Below, piece after piece: positions 20,024 to 30,284 of a DNA stretch of 64,000 bases (the first letter of the stretch is position 1; each line of letters begins with the position of its first letter). This stretch comes from Blattamonas nauphoetae. Lineage: Eukaryota > Preaxostyla > Oxymonadida. The position numbers were made by a program, and so were the translations under genes. The notes below the pieces were generated by a model that was not told where the DNA came from, made no database searches, and saw only the letters and a program-made list of their open reading frames with translations. Where the stretch lies: positions 124,001 through 188,000 of the forward strand of contig JARBJD010000108.1 in the NCBI GenBank assembly GCA_033064195.1, written 5' to 3'.

Positions 20024-21535
20024 TCACCCTGGGGGCTCAGAAACAGAAGGGAAGACTTTAACTTTGCCACTGGGAGGAAATGAGGCAAAAAGGGAGGTAT
20101 GAAGTATTGGTTGGTGGATAGCAGATTGGATGAAGTCGCTGACAGGTTCTGATGATTGGAGTGGATGTATTGAAGGAGAATGTGATGGTGGAATAAAAGG
20201 GGTGTGCCTTCGCTTCTTTCGAAGTGCTGCTTGTGCAGATTCTGAGAGAGGGATGTGAATATTGAGGTATTTCTGTTCTTTCATATTCCGATGATTCTGT
20301 CTCCCAGAAGAGGTTTCATTGTCAGTATCATCAAGATCAGAATCAAAAAATGATTCGGGGAGAGGTGATGATGGGAATGAATTGATGCTCATCTGACGCT
20401 CGAAAGCTTTCGATTGATGTAGTTGTTGTTTTTCCAAAGATTCGCTTTCTAAGAAGAAAATATATGCGGAGCGTGACTCGTCATCAGCAAGAAGCATTCT
20501 CTGTAATTCTGCGCTTTCTATAATCCGTCTGTGAGCCTCCCATTCCCGACGACGCTTTTCTTGTCGACAACGAGTTATTTCTTCTTCTGCGATTTGTGCT
20601 CTTCTCTTCTCATCATCGTTGTCATCTATATGTACAGAAGATACGTCCACGGAAGTTTGTAAAGATGAAAACCCGAAAGTAATTGAGAGTGATTGTTCCA
20701 CGTCACCACGGAGTTCGATTGGTGAATATGGCTCAAAACTCGGTGAATCATTCGATAAGAGCACATCAGTCATATACATGATGTTAAAGTCCTGTTGATG
20801 TTCCGCTTGGTGTGTTATCTGATGATGATGGTCTGGTGAGATAGAGGAGAGATCAACGCGGTTTGAATGCGCTGTTTTGCGTCGTCTTTTTCGCTCTAAA
20901 TAGATTGTTTGTTGAGGCAACACTGTGTTTGTTCTTGCTGGGGAAGAGTGAGAGAGGGTTGAATCCGACGACAATAGAGGGACAACAGGTGCAAATTCTG
21001 AGAGAATCGGCGGAGATTTAATAGAAAATTTGCGCTCAATGGATGGCGTGGGACTAATACTCCCGTTCAATGAATTTGCATTCAGAGATGGCGATCTGAG
21101 ATTTTCACACGGAAGATCTGGGTGTAGGAGGATCTGTTCTCTAAAATCAGTTGAAAAATAAAAATAAAGACTGATGAATAAAGGATAGTGATGAGAGTGC
21201 TTGGCTCATATTTTGTTGAATCTCCGTGAGGAGATGATCTGGCGAATGAGACAAAATTGTCGCATTGAAGTCTGAGATGTCTCGGTAAACAGTCTTTGGG
21301 ATTGTCTTTCGTTTTGAAACGACAAAAGACTTGTATAAAATAAAGTGAAAATCGATGAATTGACTGTTGCGAGGCAAACAGTGATAGACGAAAAAAGTGC
21401 TCGAGATTCTGTGGTTTGTGATGATAAAATAACGATTTTTGCAGATGGACCTAAACCAAGTGCCTCCACACTTTGTTTCAAATGTCGATGAAGGGTCACA
21501 TTCTCTCGAGGAAGGAAGCGTGACTTCAAAGACAT
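20024..21535 (-). CDS. Unknown nuclear-like protein with central coiled coil
   Basis: Exons are 21535-21380, 21329-21172 and 21140-20024, 476 aa, with introns of 50 and 31 nt. The N-terminal about 105 residues look folded (SAKIVILSSQTTESRALF, KTVYRDISDFNATIL, HLLTEIQQNMSQALSSL). A basic KRRRKTAHSNR stretch could be a nuclear localisation signal. A charged helix (RRAQIAEEEITRCRQEKRRR) follows, then a Ser/Pro-rich tail with a second basic patch (RKKRRH). I recognise no domain. Its start lies 22 bases from the inverted-repeat element, so the promoter may overlap the element. Confidence 0.6.
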
Positions 21536-21556
21536 TTTTGTGGGTTTTCAACTATA

Positions 21557-21581
21557 TGTGGGGGTCCGGTCCCAATGGGCA
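21557..21581 (+). repeat. Left terminal inverted repeat
   Basis: 25 bp pairing with 22489-22513 at 24 of 25 positions. Confidence 0.8.
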
Positions 21582-22488
21582 GTATCCCTTTTGTATTCAT
21601 CAACGTCAAGATTAAAGATAACTCCATCACAATATAACGTCCAAAAATTGTGAAATGTCGTGAATAGCGTGAAAAAAATGCTGGAGAACGATCGTTTTGA
21701 TCACTTCGGCATGGAAACAAATGTAACAGGGAGATTTGAGAGAAGACAATAACACTGAAGTCACAGAATGAGTCCGAAATCTGATCTTCATGGCAATCTG
21801 AGACTTGGGTCGTGTTCAAATGACCAACAATCATTCTGGGGAATATGAAAAGTGGAATCGTCCATACTTTTGTTGGATGTTGAGATCGTGTAAAAAACGG
21901 CATTTCCAGGATTTTCAGGAACATTCACTTTGTTAATCCTGAGAATGATGTTTTGTGCTGATTGATGGTGATTATCGACTGTGAAGTGCTGTCGTGAGAT
22001 CTATGATCTGGAAACAATGAGAACAATGTAAATATAGAGAATGGAAACAAGAGACATGCAAACAGGCGATTCATAGTCTTGCGATCTCGAGTGCACTTCA
22101 GCTCATCAAGATTCAGCTTGAGACATCTATGAAGAGAAAAAGAGGAGATTTCGATTGACAAAAGAGTGACAACACGAGAAACGCAAACTTACAATCTGTA
22201 TTGTTGTAGCGAAATAGAACTTGTTGATCTAGCCCAAAAATAAAAGGAGTCCATGGAATCACAACTGACTAGCGAATTCTCTGAGTCACTCATCGATCGA
22301 TTATGACGAGAAAAGATCATTTGAATCATATTCTGTGGAGAGTGAAGGGGATGAGTCACTCACAGACTCATATGAACCAGGTTTTTAATTGAATCATGTC
22401 ACATTGAAGACTCATTTTATGCAAAAACGGACATAGGTTCCATCTTAGTGAATGTCAAATTAAAGTGATGTTTGATTTTGAGAGGTCA

Positions 22489-22513
22489 TGCCCATTGGGA
22501 CCGAACCCCCACA
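22489..22513 (-). repeat. Right terminal inverted repeat
   Basis: Mirror of 21557-21581; ends CCCCCACA, followed by TA. Confidence 0.8.
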
Positions 22514-22594
22514 TATTAATACATCAAATCGTGTAATACATCTTCATGTGTGAAGTGTGACGATCTTAATTAATCAAAGTTCCAAGAACATTCT

Positions 22595-25078
22595 TTACAC
22601 ATTCGCTCCAAATAGATTTGAATGACTCCGTTGGAACGGGAAGAACCCCGTGCTTTCACAACCAGAGATTTCTCGCTCATACAAATCCTGTACACCCTCA
22701 TCTTCCAGCTCCCCTGAAAAAGAGATCCAATCTTCCTTTCCTTCTGGTGTCGTTTGTCTGAACGTATTCAGAGTATTTTGCATCTGGATGAATATCATTT
22801 TGTTCATATCGCGTGATGTGCTCATCTCCATGAGTGACAGGAACGTGAATGCCAGTTTGGCTGGCTGAATCGCTGTCCAGAGGCCTGGCAGCTGTGGAAT
22901 AGATTCGGAGACTCGAGAGAGAAGATGCAACAGTACGGGGATGAGAGGCAGCCGAGAGAGTCCATCGAGCTGGCTGATGAGAGGACGGATGGAGTGGACG
23001 AACTGAACAACTGGAACGAAGACGAGCTGCTTGACGTCTTGCTGAATCGCGGCCACTTCATTGGCATCTGTCTGAAAGCGCCCATGGTCTGTTCCCAACT
23101 GGAGAAGATAATGGACAGTGCCAGAAAGGAACTCGGAGGTGTGGTTCTGATACGCCAGAGCCGAAGTCTGAAAGTGTTGGAGAACTGTGGCGACCATGTT
23201 TGTGCGGATCATTGGAATCTGAACTTCAGGTGACGTCTTTGCAATCCACGACAGCACATCCAAAGCTGCTCGAACACAATCATCAGTTCCTGGAATGTTG
23301 GGGCACACTGCGGGAATGAGCATCGACACAATTCCAGCGATGGTGGGAGGAACGGTGGGACCAAACTGATGTGCCATAGTTGTTAACACATACTTGCTTT
23401 TATACACAATCGTTGTTTTAAGGAATTGAAGAGCTTTGGAGAGACACTCCACAAGGATATCATGGTTGGGACACATTTGCGATGGTGGGGGAAGCGAGAC
23501 AGAGTGAGAACTTGGATCGGACTGGCGAAGAGGACACGTCTGAAGATGACCGATCAGGACGGGAAGAAGAGGAGCTATCGCGCGAATCGTTCCGTCTAAC
23601 GCGGAATCAAGTTTCTGGAAAGTTGGAAGAAAACTGAAAAGTTATCAAGGCACACTTCTCCTGGATTGAATTCACCGTTGATATCTGCCATTTCCACAAT
23701 GCCCCAGCTGCGAATCACAAACTGGAGGTAGTGGGTCACATGGCGCAACGGTACGGCGAGATCAGCACTGTTCAGATCATCTCCTTCGCAGAGCAGCGGT
23801 TGGATCGCCGGATGTGTCTCGTTTAGAATGGTGACGACGATGTCTGCCCAACATGTCTCGACCGGTTCCCCAGAATCGTCGAGTCGAAACGGAATGCGAA
23901 ATCCATTCTTCCCAAACGGCTCATCCACAGCACAATACTCCCTACACTGCAGACTCAATTTGGGGAGAAGCTCGGCCGAGAATGATGGAGCTGTTGTGAC
24001 AAGAGAAAGACCTCTTTTCACAAGTTGATGCTTCGTCTGGAGGAGAGTAGCTCCGTCATCACGCCCTATTCTGAGTGACCCAAACACTCTGTCGAATGTT
24101 AGGAGAGCGGTCAGGACGGTGTGTGCCAAGTCATCGTATTCTCCAATCGTCATAAACACTCGAGATACACTTGAACCCTCAATACGTGCAAGATGCGATT
24201 CGATGAGAAGCATTGACTCGTCGATGATGTTCAGAAAACGGGTTGCAAGGAGAGGGAATGTTTGAAAGTTGATGCCTTTCTTGCCGTTGATATGAAGCCA
24301 ACTAGCAATCTGTTTTCACGTTAAAAGTTGAATATAATACTGTTTTCATTCGATTCCAGTTTGATTTTCCGGCCTCAAGAAGGCAGACGAGAAAGATTAG
24401 AAATGGGTTTGGTTTTGTGGGAATTTGATGTTGAAAAGGTGCTAGCGGCAACTGTCTTGGAATATCTATAGAAAAACAAAAGGGTAAAGACGATATGCGG
24501 AGGGGCAGACCCTGAGACACGATCGCATCAGTCATTTGGCTCTTGATGGAAATAATAACAGAATATGTGATTGAAATGGAGAAACTTGCAGAGAATCCGA
24601 ACATGATATGATGGCTTGTTCCAATATTTTGAACATGTCCTCTGTATCCAGAAGTGCTTGGAGATTGTCATCTTCGATGGGAAGAGTGGATAAGAAAGAA
24701 AGAGAAACCTATCTTCGAAGAACAACCATAAACAATCAGATATTTGAGGGCGTTGAGTTTGTGCTCATCGATCTGTGATTCCAAGAGAGATCTGAGACTT
24801 GAAGCGGAGATGTCCATTTCCGAGTTTGAGTTTGGTAAAAACACATTGGTTTCATCTGAAGAGCATAGAAAACGGGACTCTTGAAGACTAGGTGCCATAG
24901 ACCGAGTCATGTGACGTTTAAAGATACGACAATCCGGCAAAAAATAACTTACGGTTGGATCCATGTACCGACTTTCATTTGAAGCACGACATCGACTCAC
25001 ATCTCGACAACCCCAAAGCAGATTCTGGACATGTTCGAGCAACGAATCCCTTTTACGAACGACAGATTGCGAAATCAT
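22595..25078 (-). CDS. HEAT-repeat protein, possibly karyopherin-beta-like
   Basis: Exons are 25078-24953, 24877-24709, 24671-24586, 24511-24341, 24309-23656 and 23614-22595, 741 aa, and every phase closes. The protein is all-helical with amphipathic helix pairs typical of HEAT/ARM solenoids (LRSLLESQIDEHKLNALKYL, IAGIVSMLIPAVCPNIPG, CVRAALDVLSWIAKTSP, LVFVPVVQFVHSIRPL). The overall look recalls importin-13/transportin-3-type nuclear transport receptors. I cannot fix the family, and other solenoids are possible. The first intron ends in GAG rather than CAG/TAG. The start at ATG 25078 is tentative. Confidence 0.55.
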
Positions 25079-25214
25079 CGAATTCTCTTGATCCGTCCAC
25101 AATTTGTTCCTCGATTGAAATCAGCACTATAAGCGTGGGCGTGCAATATTAAATCTGTGTTCGGAGGAAGACGAGAGATAGTTAGCGCCTCCCTCGACAA
25201 GGACGAGAACATGA

Positions 25215-25244
25215 AGTGTGTTGAACGTGGAACTTCAACACACT
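25215..25244. repeat. Perfect 11-bp hairpin
   Basis: AGTGTGTTGAA and its exact reverse complement are separated by 8 bases, in the gap upstream of the HEAT-repeat gene. It could be a regulatory palindrome or an RNA hairpin; no function is known. Confidence 0.5.
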
Positions 25245-25354
25245 GAGCCACTTTTTCTCTTTTTGGTTGTGCCTCTTTTCTTCTGTCCCGCTTCAATCCA
25301 TTTTCAAAAACAAAAAAGAAAGAAAAAATAGTCGAGGGGAGAAAGTGAAGAACG

Positions 25355-25645
25355 TCACGATGACGAGTCAGATTGCTCGTCGTCAACAATCGCCGAGAAG
25401 GGACGGCGCACGCTCCCCTCTCCCTCAACAAGACCCGCTTTCTCTGTCTTCTTCTTCTTCTTTTTCTTCTTCACTTTCTTTGTCTTCTTCTTGCCTGGAA
25501 GAGAAAGAGAAGAGAACGAAAATCAATGACGAACGACAACCAACAATCAAACGAAAGAGAACTCCTCTCAAAACATACGAAAGCTTCCGTAAATTGGAGG
25601 CGTGTTGTTGAAACAGAGTAATCGGGAGAGATTCGATGCATTCAT
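25355..25645 (-). CDS. Small Lys-rich protein or 3' exon of ENT gene
   Basis: Two exons (25645-25579, 25494-25355) with a GTATGT donor and TTCTCTTCCAG acceptor encode 68 aa: a short N-terminus, a run of Lys (KKKTKKVKKKKKK) and an acidic/Ser end (IVDDEQSDSSS). The splice signals are textbook, so the exon is real. The start codon ATG at 25645 overlaps the TGA stop of the upstream transporter (TGATG), which would be odd for separate eukaryotic genes. It may instead be an alternative cytoplasmic tail of that transporter. Confidence 0.45.
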
Positions 25646-27119
25646 CATTGAAGAGGAGTGATGAGTCCAAGCGGGATGGCCAGAACACAGCCAATCGACA
25701 GACCCACGTTCATGATCATCGACATGAACGAGCCCCCCAATCCCAATTCGTGGGGGAGGAGGCGACACTGTTCATTCGCGTGTGACATGATGATCGTGCC
25801 AAGAAGGCCGTTTGAGAAGGAGAAGAGAAAGTAGATGATGCTGAAGAAGACGATGTTGCGCATCCATTTGACCCACAAGGCGAGGAGAAGGGCAACAGCA
25901 AGAATCTGGGACAGAGAAAGATGATTGGCGAGAAGAACAGACGATTCGGGCGAGAGTGAGGGCAACAACAGTTTTTGACGATGGGGACCGCTTCACGCAG
26001 CTTCCACACCATCGCGCGACAAAATCAGCAACACAAAAGATGTTGATTCTGATGTGCTGAAGAGAAGAATCGATCAGTCAGAGGAGGAAGAGCACACTGT
26101 CCACAAAGAACTCGACCATTCTGTGTCGAACATGTGTTTTGGCGCAGGGACAGCCAGAATGACAGACGGGTAGAACGTGAGTGTCAGGGCATACACAAAA
26201 AAGACTGAGAATGCCCACCAGCGCAATTTCTTGGCCACTGAACCAATTTCACGAAGGATCTGATTCGCTTCCATCAAGTTGGGAGAATCGTGGACGATGG
26301 TTGGCTCGGAATCGGTCTCAAGAGTGTCTGACATCTCTTCGTCAACTAAAATGGAGGGTTCGTCGGTGTCATGCAGAAGCTCGACTTGGCTCAGGTTGAC
26401 AGATGTGGTGGGGTTTCGTGTGAGAGAATGAGTTTTGAGAATGTGTTTTGGATAGGGAAGGATACGGAAACAGATGAGACTAATCAAGGCCAGAACATTG
26501 ATAATCGCAGCAAATGAGAAGAATATATAGCCGATCAGGTCTGTGTTATCGCCAGGAAGAGAAATATGGAGAATGAGAGGGAGCAAAGATATGAGACCAG
26601 CGATTCCTTGTCCTACCATAATTCCACTTGGTGCATGACCAGAAAAAATCCCACTCAGACCGAAAACGGAGCAACTTGTGAGGGCTGAAGCAATACCGCA
26701 CAGAAATGAGAAGATCAACATCAGAACCAGAGCGGGGAATGTATTGGCAAGAAGTGTGCATACAAATGGAATGCAAATCATTACAATACACATTCCAATG
26801 AAGGAGATCGAGAGAAAGAATAGGTAATTCAGATTTGAACTGAATATTGTAGTCAGAACGATGACAGGGATGCAACCCACGTTATACGTAAGAAGCATTA
26901 AATTCATTGATTGATTCGTCGGGAGACGTTTTGAAAAGAAATCTGCCTAGCGAGCAAAATCATCAAAGTTGGGAAACAGACAGCACTGATGATGGCATTC
27001 CACGATGCTAAAGAAAAAGATGACGCAAGTGATATGAGTAACCTTATCAGTCTTGTAGTTGAGTGATAAATTGCCCATCCGCTGCGAGAAATAAATGATT
27101 GGAAAAGATCCCGAACTCT
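25645..27119 (-). CDS. Equilibrative nucleoside transporter (SLC29/ENT family)
   Basis: Facilitated nucleoside or nucleobase carrier, important in parasites and commensals that salvage purines. Exons are 27119-26982, 26946-26098, 26056-25943 and 25905-25645, in phase, about 490 aa. Family landmarks: SLASWNAIISAADFFSKRL in TM1 (cf. the PWN motif), SVFGLSGIF and MVGQGIAGLISLLPL in TM4-5, a long acidic cytoplasmic loop, YALTLTFYPSVIL in TM7, INIFCVADFVARW in TM8-9 (cf. the FN.FD..GR motif) and NVGLSIGCVLAIPLG in TM11. The 5' end is not resolved: no ATG was found for the first exon, so another upstream exon is likely. Confidence 0.85.
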
Positions 27120-27212
27120 CTATAAAAGTGTGCACACAAAAACAAAAAGTTAGAAAGGCTGATCTCAAAACAAGGAAAATAAGGAGAACTTGAGGTTTCT
27201 GAAAAACGGTCC

Positions 27213-29072
27213 TCAGAAGTCAATCATATCGCTTGACGCTTGGTGATCGCTCTCAGATGGCTCTAGATTCTCTCCATCAAGCACATCGTCGTCAATAGAA
27301 TTGTCATCCATTGAGAGATTGTATTCGAGTTCGATTTCGTTTGTCACAAAACCGGGCTGAGTTGCATATCCACGGGAATCAAAGTGGAGCTTCTTTGAGT
27401 TTTGCTGCGCTCGTTGCATCCAGCCGGCAAAGTTCTTGGCGGGAGTGGGAATCTCTTTAGGTTTTGGCTTTGGAGCGATGTCGTATTTAATGGGTGGGAG
27501 ACCAAGACGTTCTCTTTCTTTCTTTTCACGAACTCGTTGCATCACAAGCTGCATATGCTCATCAGTATCTTCATCGTACTCACCTTCTTCAGCGATGGCC
27601 AACATTATTCTTCCAGGATTTTGCTCTTTACGAATAGCATGAAGATCCGAGACAGTGTTTGATTTTGACATGGTTGGTTGTTGAGGCGACACTTTCATTG
27701 TATCAAACGATTGTGTCCGAGTGAGTTGTGGAGTTGTTGGTGGTGGAGGTGAAGGTGAGGATGTTAGCGATAAAATAATGGGATCAGAGATGACAACGGA
27801 TTGCTTTGGCGGAGGTGGGGTAGGGTGTGGTGAGAGGCTCGTATTTTGTCCAATTGTTGGTGGGAGACTATTTGGTGAAATTAAGACTGTTGGTGAGATA
27901 TATATAGACTGAAGAAGCTGGTTACCCTCGCTAGGAAACTCTTCTATTGGTGATGTGAGCTGAGGAGATGCGTGGGGAGGATCTGGTGAAGGTGATTTCG
28001 TTTGCGAGGGCGGAGTGTCGTGCTTTTCTTGAGGCTGTGAAGGAGGTCGTTGTAATGTCGATGAAAAGAGATCGTTAGGGAGAACAATGGACTCCGCTAC
28101 AACAACAGATTGTTTTGGTGGAGGTTTTGGGCTGGTTGAATTGAGAGAAGTGTCATTTGTCGGTAATGGTTGATCAAGATCAATTGAAACTGTAGCAGAG
28201 AGTGCAATAGATGTACTGATTTGCTGTCCTTCTTGTGGGAATGTTTTGGGAGCTGTTATCGGTGGTGATTTCGATTTTGTTGGTTCGTCCTGGCTTTTGT
28301 TTGTCTCCAGGGGAGTAGTCGGTGGTTTCGATATTGGTCTATCTTTTGGAGATGGCGGGATGTGTGCCAGGGGTTGCATTGGAATGATTGCTGTCTCTTT
28401 ATTGTGGATTTCTTTGGCAAGAGTGATGGTGTCTGTATAACGTCCATAACTCTCACTGTGAGGAGCCTTAGCAGAAAGACTGAATTGTTTTTTCCCATCA
28501 GCAGTCAGGAGAGTGGCTACTGGCGGCAGTGGGGACGTGGAAGATGCAAAGTTGAAGCGCCGAGATTTTGTAGAATTTGAATACATTCCGAAGTCAGATG
28601 AGGCACGTAACTGTCTCCCAGATCCTCGTCCTTTGGCTGTAAGCTGTTTTGGACGCATGCTCGTTCGTGGAATGTATTGTGAAGCTGATAGATTTTGTTG
28701 CTTTGATTGTGTCTGTTTTCGGGGAACAATGAAGTTCTTTTGATTGCCAAACGTGTCTACTGGTGAATGTCCGACCATGGTTGGATTATTTGCTGAGTTG
28801 ACAAGTGGAGGAAGTTGGAACTGATTTTGTTTAGGTGGTTGCTGAGTTTGCTGATGCTGTGCATGGATGACAGCAAAGTGTGTTGGGGGAATGGATGAAG
28901 GGAGAGGAGGGGGGTTGAATCGGAGTTGATAGCATTCACTAGAAGTCGAGGCTTTGCCTTGATTGCGTGATACATTTGTTACTGCCTTGTTGTGTGAAGA
29001 TGAATTGGAACGTCTCTGCTTCACGTCTCGATGGTTAGTCAATGGAAGATCAATACTAGTGGCAACAAGCAT
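27213..29072 (-). CDS. Disordered Pro/Ser/Thr-rich protein with internal duplication
   Basis: Single-exon gene of 619 aa from ATG 29072. Most of it is low-complexity and Pro/Gln/Ser-rich, with no globular domain until the last about 120 residues. There a charged helix (LVMQRVREKKERERLGLPP) and a conserved-looking segment (AKNFAGWMQRAQQNSKK) precede an acidic tail. A unit of about 70 residues occurs twice in the middle: FPQEGQQISTSIALSATVSI ... PPPKQSVVVAESIVL, then FPSEGNQLLQSIYISPTVLI ... PPPKQSVVISDPIIL. No family recognised; a scaffold or cytoskeletal role is plausible but unproven. Confidence 0.6.
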   Translation of the reverse strand: MLVATSIDLPLTNHRDVKQRRSNSSSHNKAVTNVSRNQGKASTSSECYQLRFNPPPLPSSIPPTHFAVIHAQHQQTQQPPKQNQFQLPPLVNSANNPTMVGHSPVDTFGNQKNFIVPRKQTQSKQQNLSASQYIPRTSMRPKQLTAKGRGSGRQLRASSDFGMYSNSTKSRRFNFASSTSPLPPVATLLTADGKKQFSLSAKAPHSESYGRYTDTITLAKEIHNKETAIIPMQPLAHIPPSPKDRPISKPPTTPLETNKSQDEPTKSKSPPITAPKTFPQEGQQISTSIALSATVSIDLDQPLPTNDTSLNSTSPKPPPKQSVVVAESIVLPNDLFSSTLQRPPSQPQEKHDTPPSQTKSPSPDPPHASPQLTSPIEEFPSEGNQLLQSIYISPTVLISPNSLPPTIGQNTSLSPHPTPPPPKQSVVISDPIILSLTSSPSPPPPTTPQLTRTQSFDTMKVSPQQPTMSKSNTVSDLHAIRKEQNPGRIMLAIAEEGEYDEDTDEHMQLVMQRVREKKERERLGLPPIKYDIAPKPKPKEIPTPAKNFAGWMQRAQQNSKKLHFDSRGYATQPGFVTNEIELEYNLSMDDNSIDDDVLDGENLEPSESDHQASSDMIDF

Positions 29073-29298
29073 TAAACGAAAATTGGAAAATCAAGCGTTT
29101 CTCTAACTTGACTTGAACGAATTATGGACGATCTCTCGCAGGACGTTGTTGTTGAAATATTTTTTCAATCTGACACATAAAATGACGTGTATGAAATGAA
29201 TGGCTCACAATATACATCCAATCTATTCCTAATGGGGTTCTTTAGCTCTGTCAACATCTGAAAAGAAAATAACTTGTTGATCAAAATCACTCATTCAA

Positions 29299-30048
29299 AT
29301 GGCTTCCATAAAAGATGTTGCGAAACGTGCTCTCTCACTGATGGATCTTACGACGCTTCAGGACAACGACACAGACGAGGCTGTTATTGCTCTCTGTAAA
29401 TCTGGAAAAACCGCATTTGGTTGCCCAGCGGCTGTCTGTGTATACCCACGTTTCGTCCCGATTGCCAAAAAGACCCTCCGTGAACAGGGGACTCCAGAAG
29501 TTTTGGTTGCAACAGTCACAAACTTCCCTCACGGGAATGACGATGTGGAAATCGCTGTCCTCGAAACGAAAGCCTCTATCGCATACGGTGCTGATGAAGT
29601 TGATGTTGTCTTCCCATACCGTGCTCTTATTGCTGGAAACGAACAGGTGGGATTTGACCTCGTCAAAGCTTGCAAGGAAGTCTGCGCTGCCGCTGGAAAA
29701 GCCCTAAAAGTCATCATCGAAAGTGGAGAATTAAAAGAGCCAGCCCTCATCAAAAAAGCATCAGAGATCTCCATTCGTGCTGGTGCAGATTTTATTAAGA
29801 CTTCAACTGGAAAGGTAAAGGTGAATGCCACACCAGAAGCTGCTGAAATCATGATTGGCGCTATCAAAGAACAAAATGCTGGTGATAAGGTTGGATTCAA
29901 GGCTGCTGGGGGAGTTCGCACAGCTGAAGAAGCCAAGACCTTCTTGGATATTGCCGACCGAATCATGGGAGAAGGATGGGCTGACAGCAAACACTTCCGA
30001 TTTGGAGCATCCAGTCTTCTCGGCAATTTGATCAAGACACTTCAGTAG
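29299..30048 (+). CDS. deoC: Deoxyribose-phosphate aldolase, bacterial type
   Basis: Cleaves 2-deoxyribose 5-phosphate to glyceraldehyde 3-phosphate and acetaldehyde, the last step of deoxynucleoside catabolism. Intronless, 249 aa. It follows the gammaproteobacterial (E. coli-type, class II) sequence closely throughout: [47 protein letters not shown], the Schiff-base Lys in [12 protein letters not shown], and the second active-site Lys in [15 protein letters not shown]. The similarity pattern and lack of introns among intron-rich neighbours indicate acquisition from bacteria. Stop is TAG. It works naturally with the ENT transporter nearby in deoxynucleoside salvage. Confidence 0.97.
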   Translation: MASIKDVAKRALSLMDLTTLQDNDTDEAVIALCKSGKTAFGCPAAVCVYPRFVPIAKKTLREQGTPEVLVATVTNFPHGNDDVEIAVLETKASIAYGADEVDVVFPYRALIAGNEQVGFDLVKACKEVCAAAGKALKVIIESGELKEPALIKKASEISIRAGADFIKTSTGKVKVNATPEAAEIMIGAIKEQNAGDKVGFKAAGGVRTAEEAKTFLDIADRIMGEGWADSKHFRFGASSLLGNLIKTLQ

Positions 30049-30284
30049 ACGGATCCTGTATAGTTATGAGACGTTTTTGGGAATTCTTTCGTCTTTGGAG
30101 ACGAAGACCCTTCCCAGAATTTCTTGGCCATTGGAGAAACAACCCTATTGGCGTATTTTTGACAAAAAGGAAGTGATGCCTCCCGAGAAGACTGAAGAAA
30201 CGAACGAAATTGAGAAAGACACAGGATGAATGAATATTGAAAACAAGTGAACACGACGAAAGTTGTTTAATGAGAGAAAGGTTG

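Larger units (their letters stand above)
21557..22513. mobile_element. 957-bp TIR element, MITE-like, TA target site
   Basis: A segment bounded by 25-bp terminal inverted repeats (21557-21581 and 22489-22513) that differ at one base, starting TGTGGGGGTYCGGTCCCAAT. A TA flanks each end (21555-21556 and 22514-22515), fitting the TA duplication made by Tc1/mariner-type transposases. The interior has no recognisable transposase or DDE motif. It does hold short frames, one with a signal-peptide-like start (MNRLFACLLFPFSIFTLF) and another reading like protein (NVPENPGNAVFYTIS). It is probably a non-autonomous DNA element, possibly carrying a captured gene piece. The near-identical ends suggest a fairly recent insertion. 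Confidence 0.75.

Noticed and set aside
21557-22513. Transposase gene within the TIR element
   Set aside because: No DDE/DDD triad, helix-turn-helix or family block could be read in any frame.
29299-30048. Bacterial contamination as the source of deoC
   Set aside because: Both flanks are eukaryotic genes with spliceosomal introns or typical host composition, with no assembly break visible.
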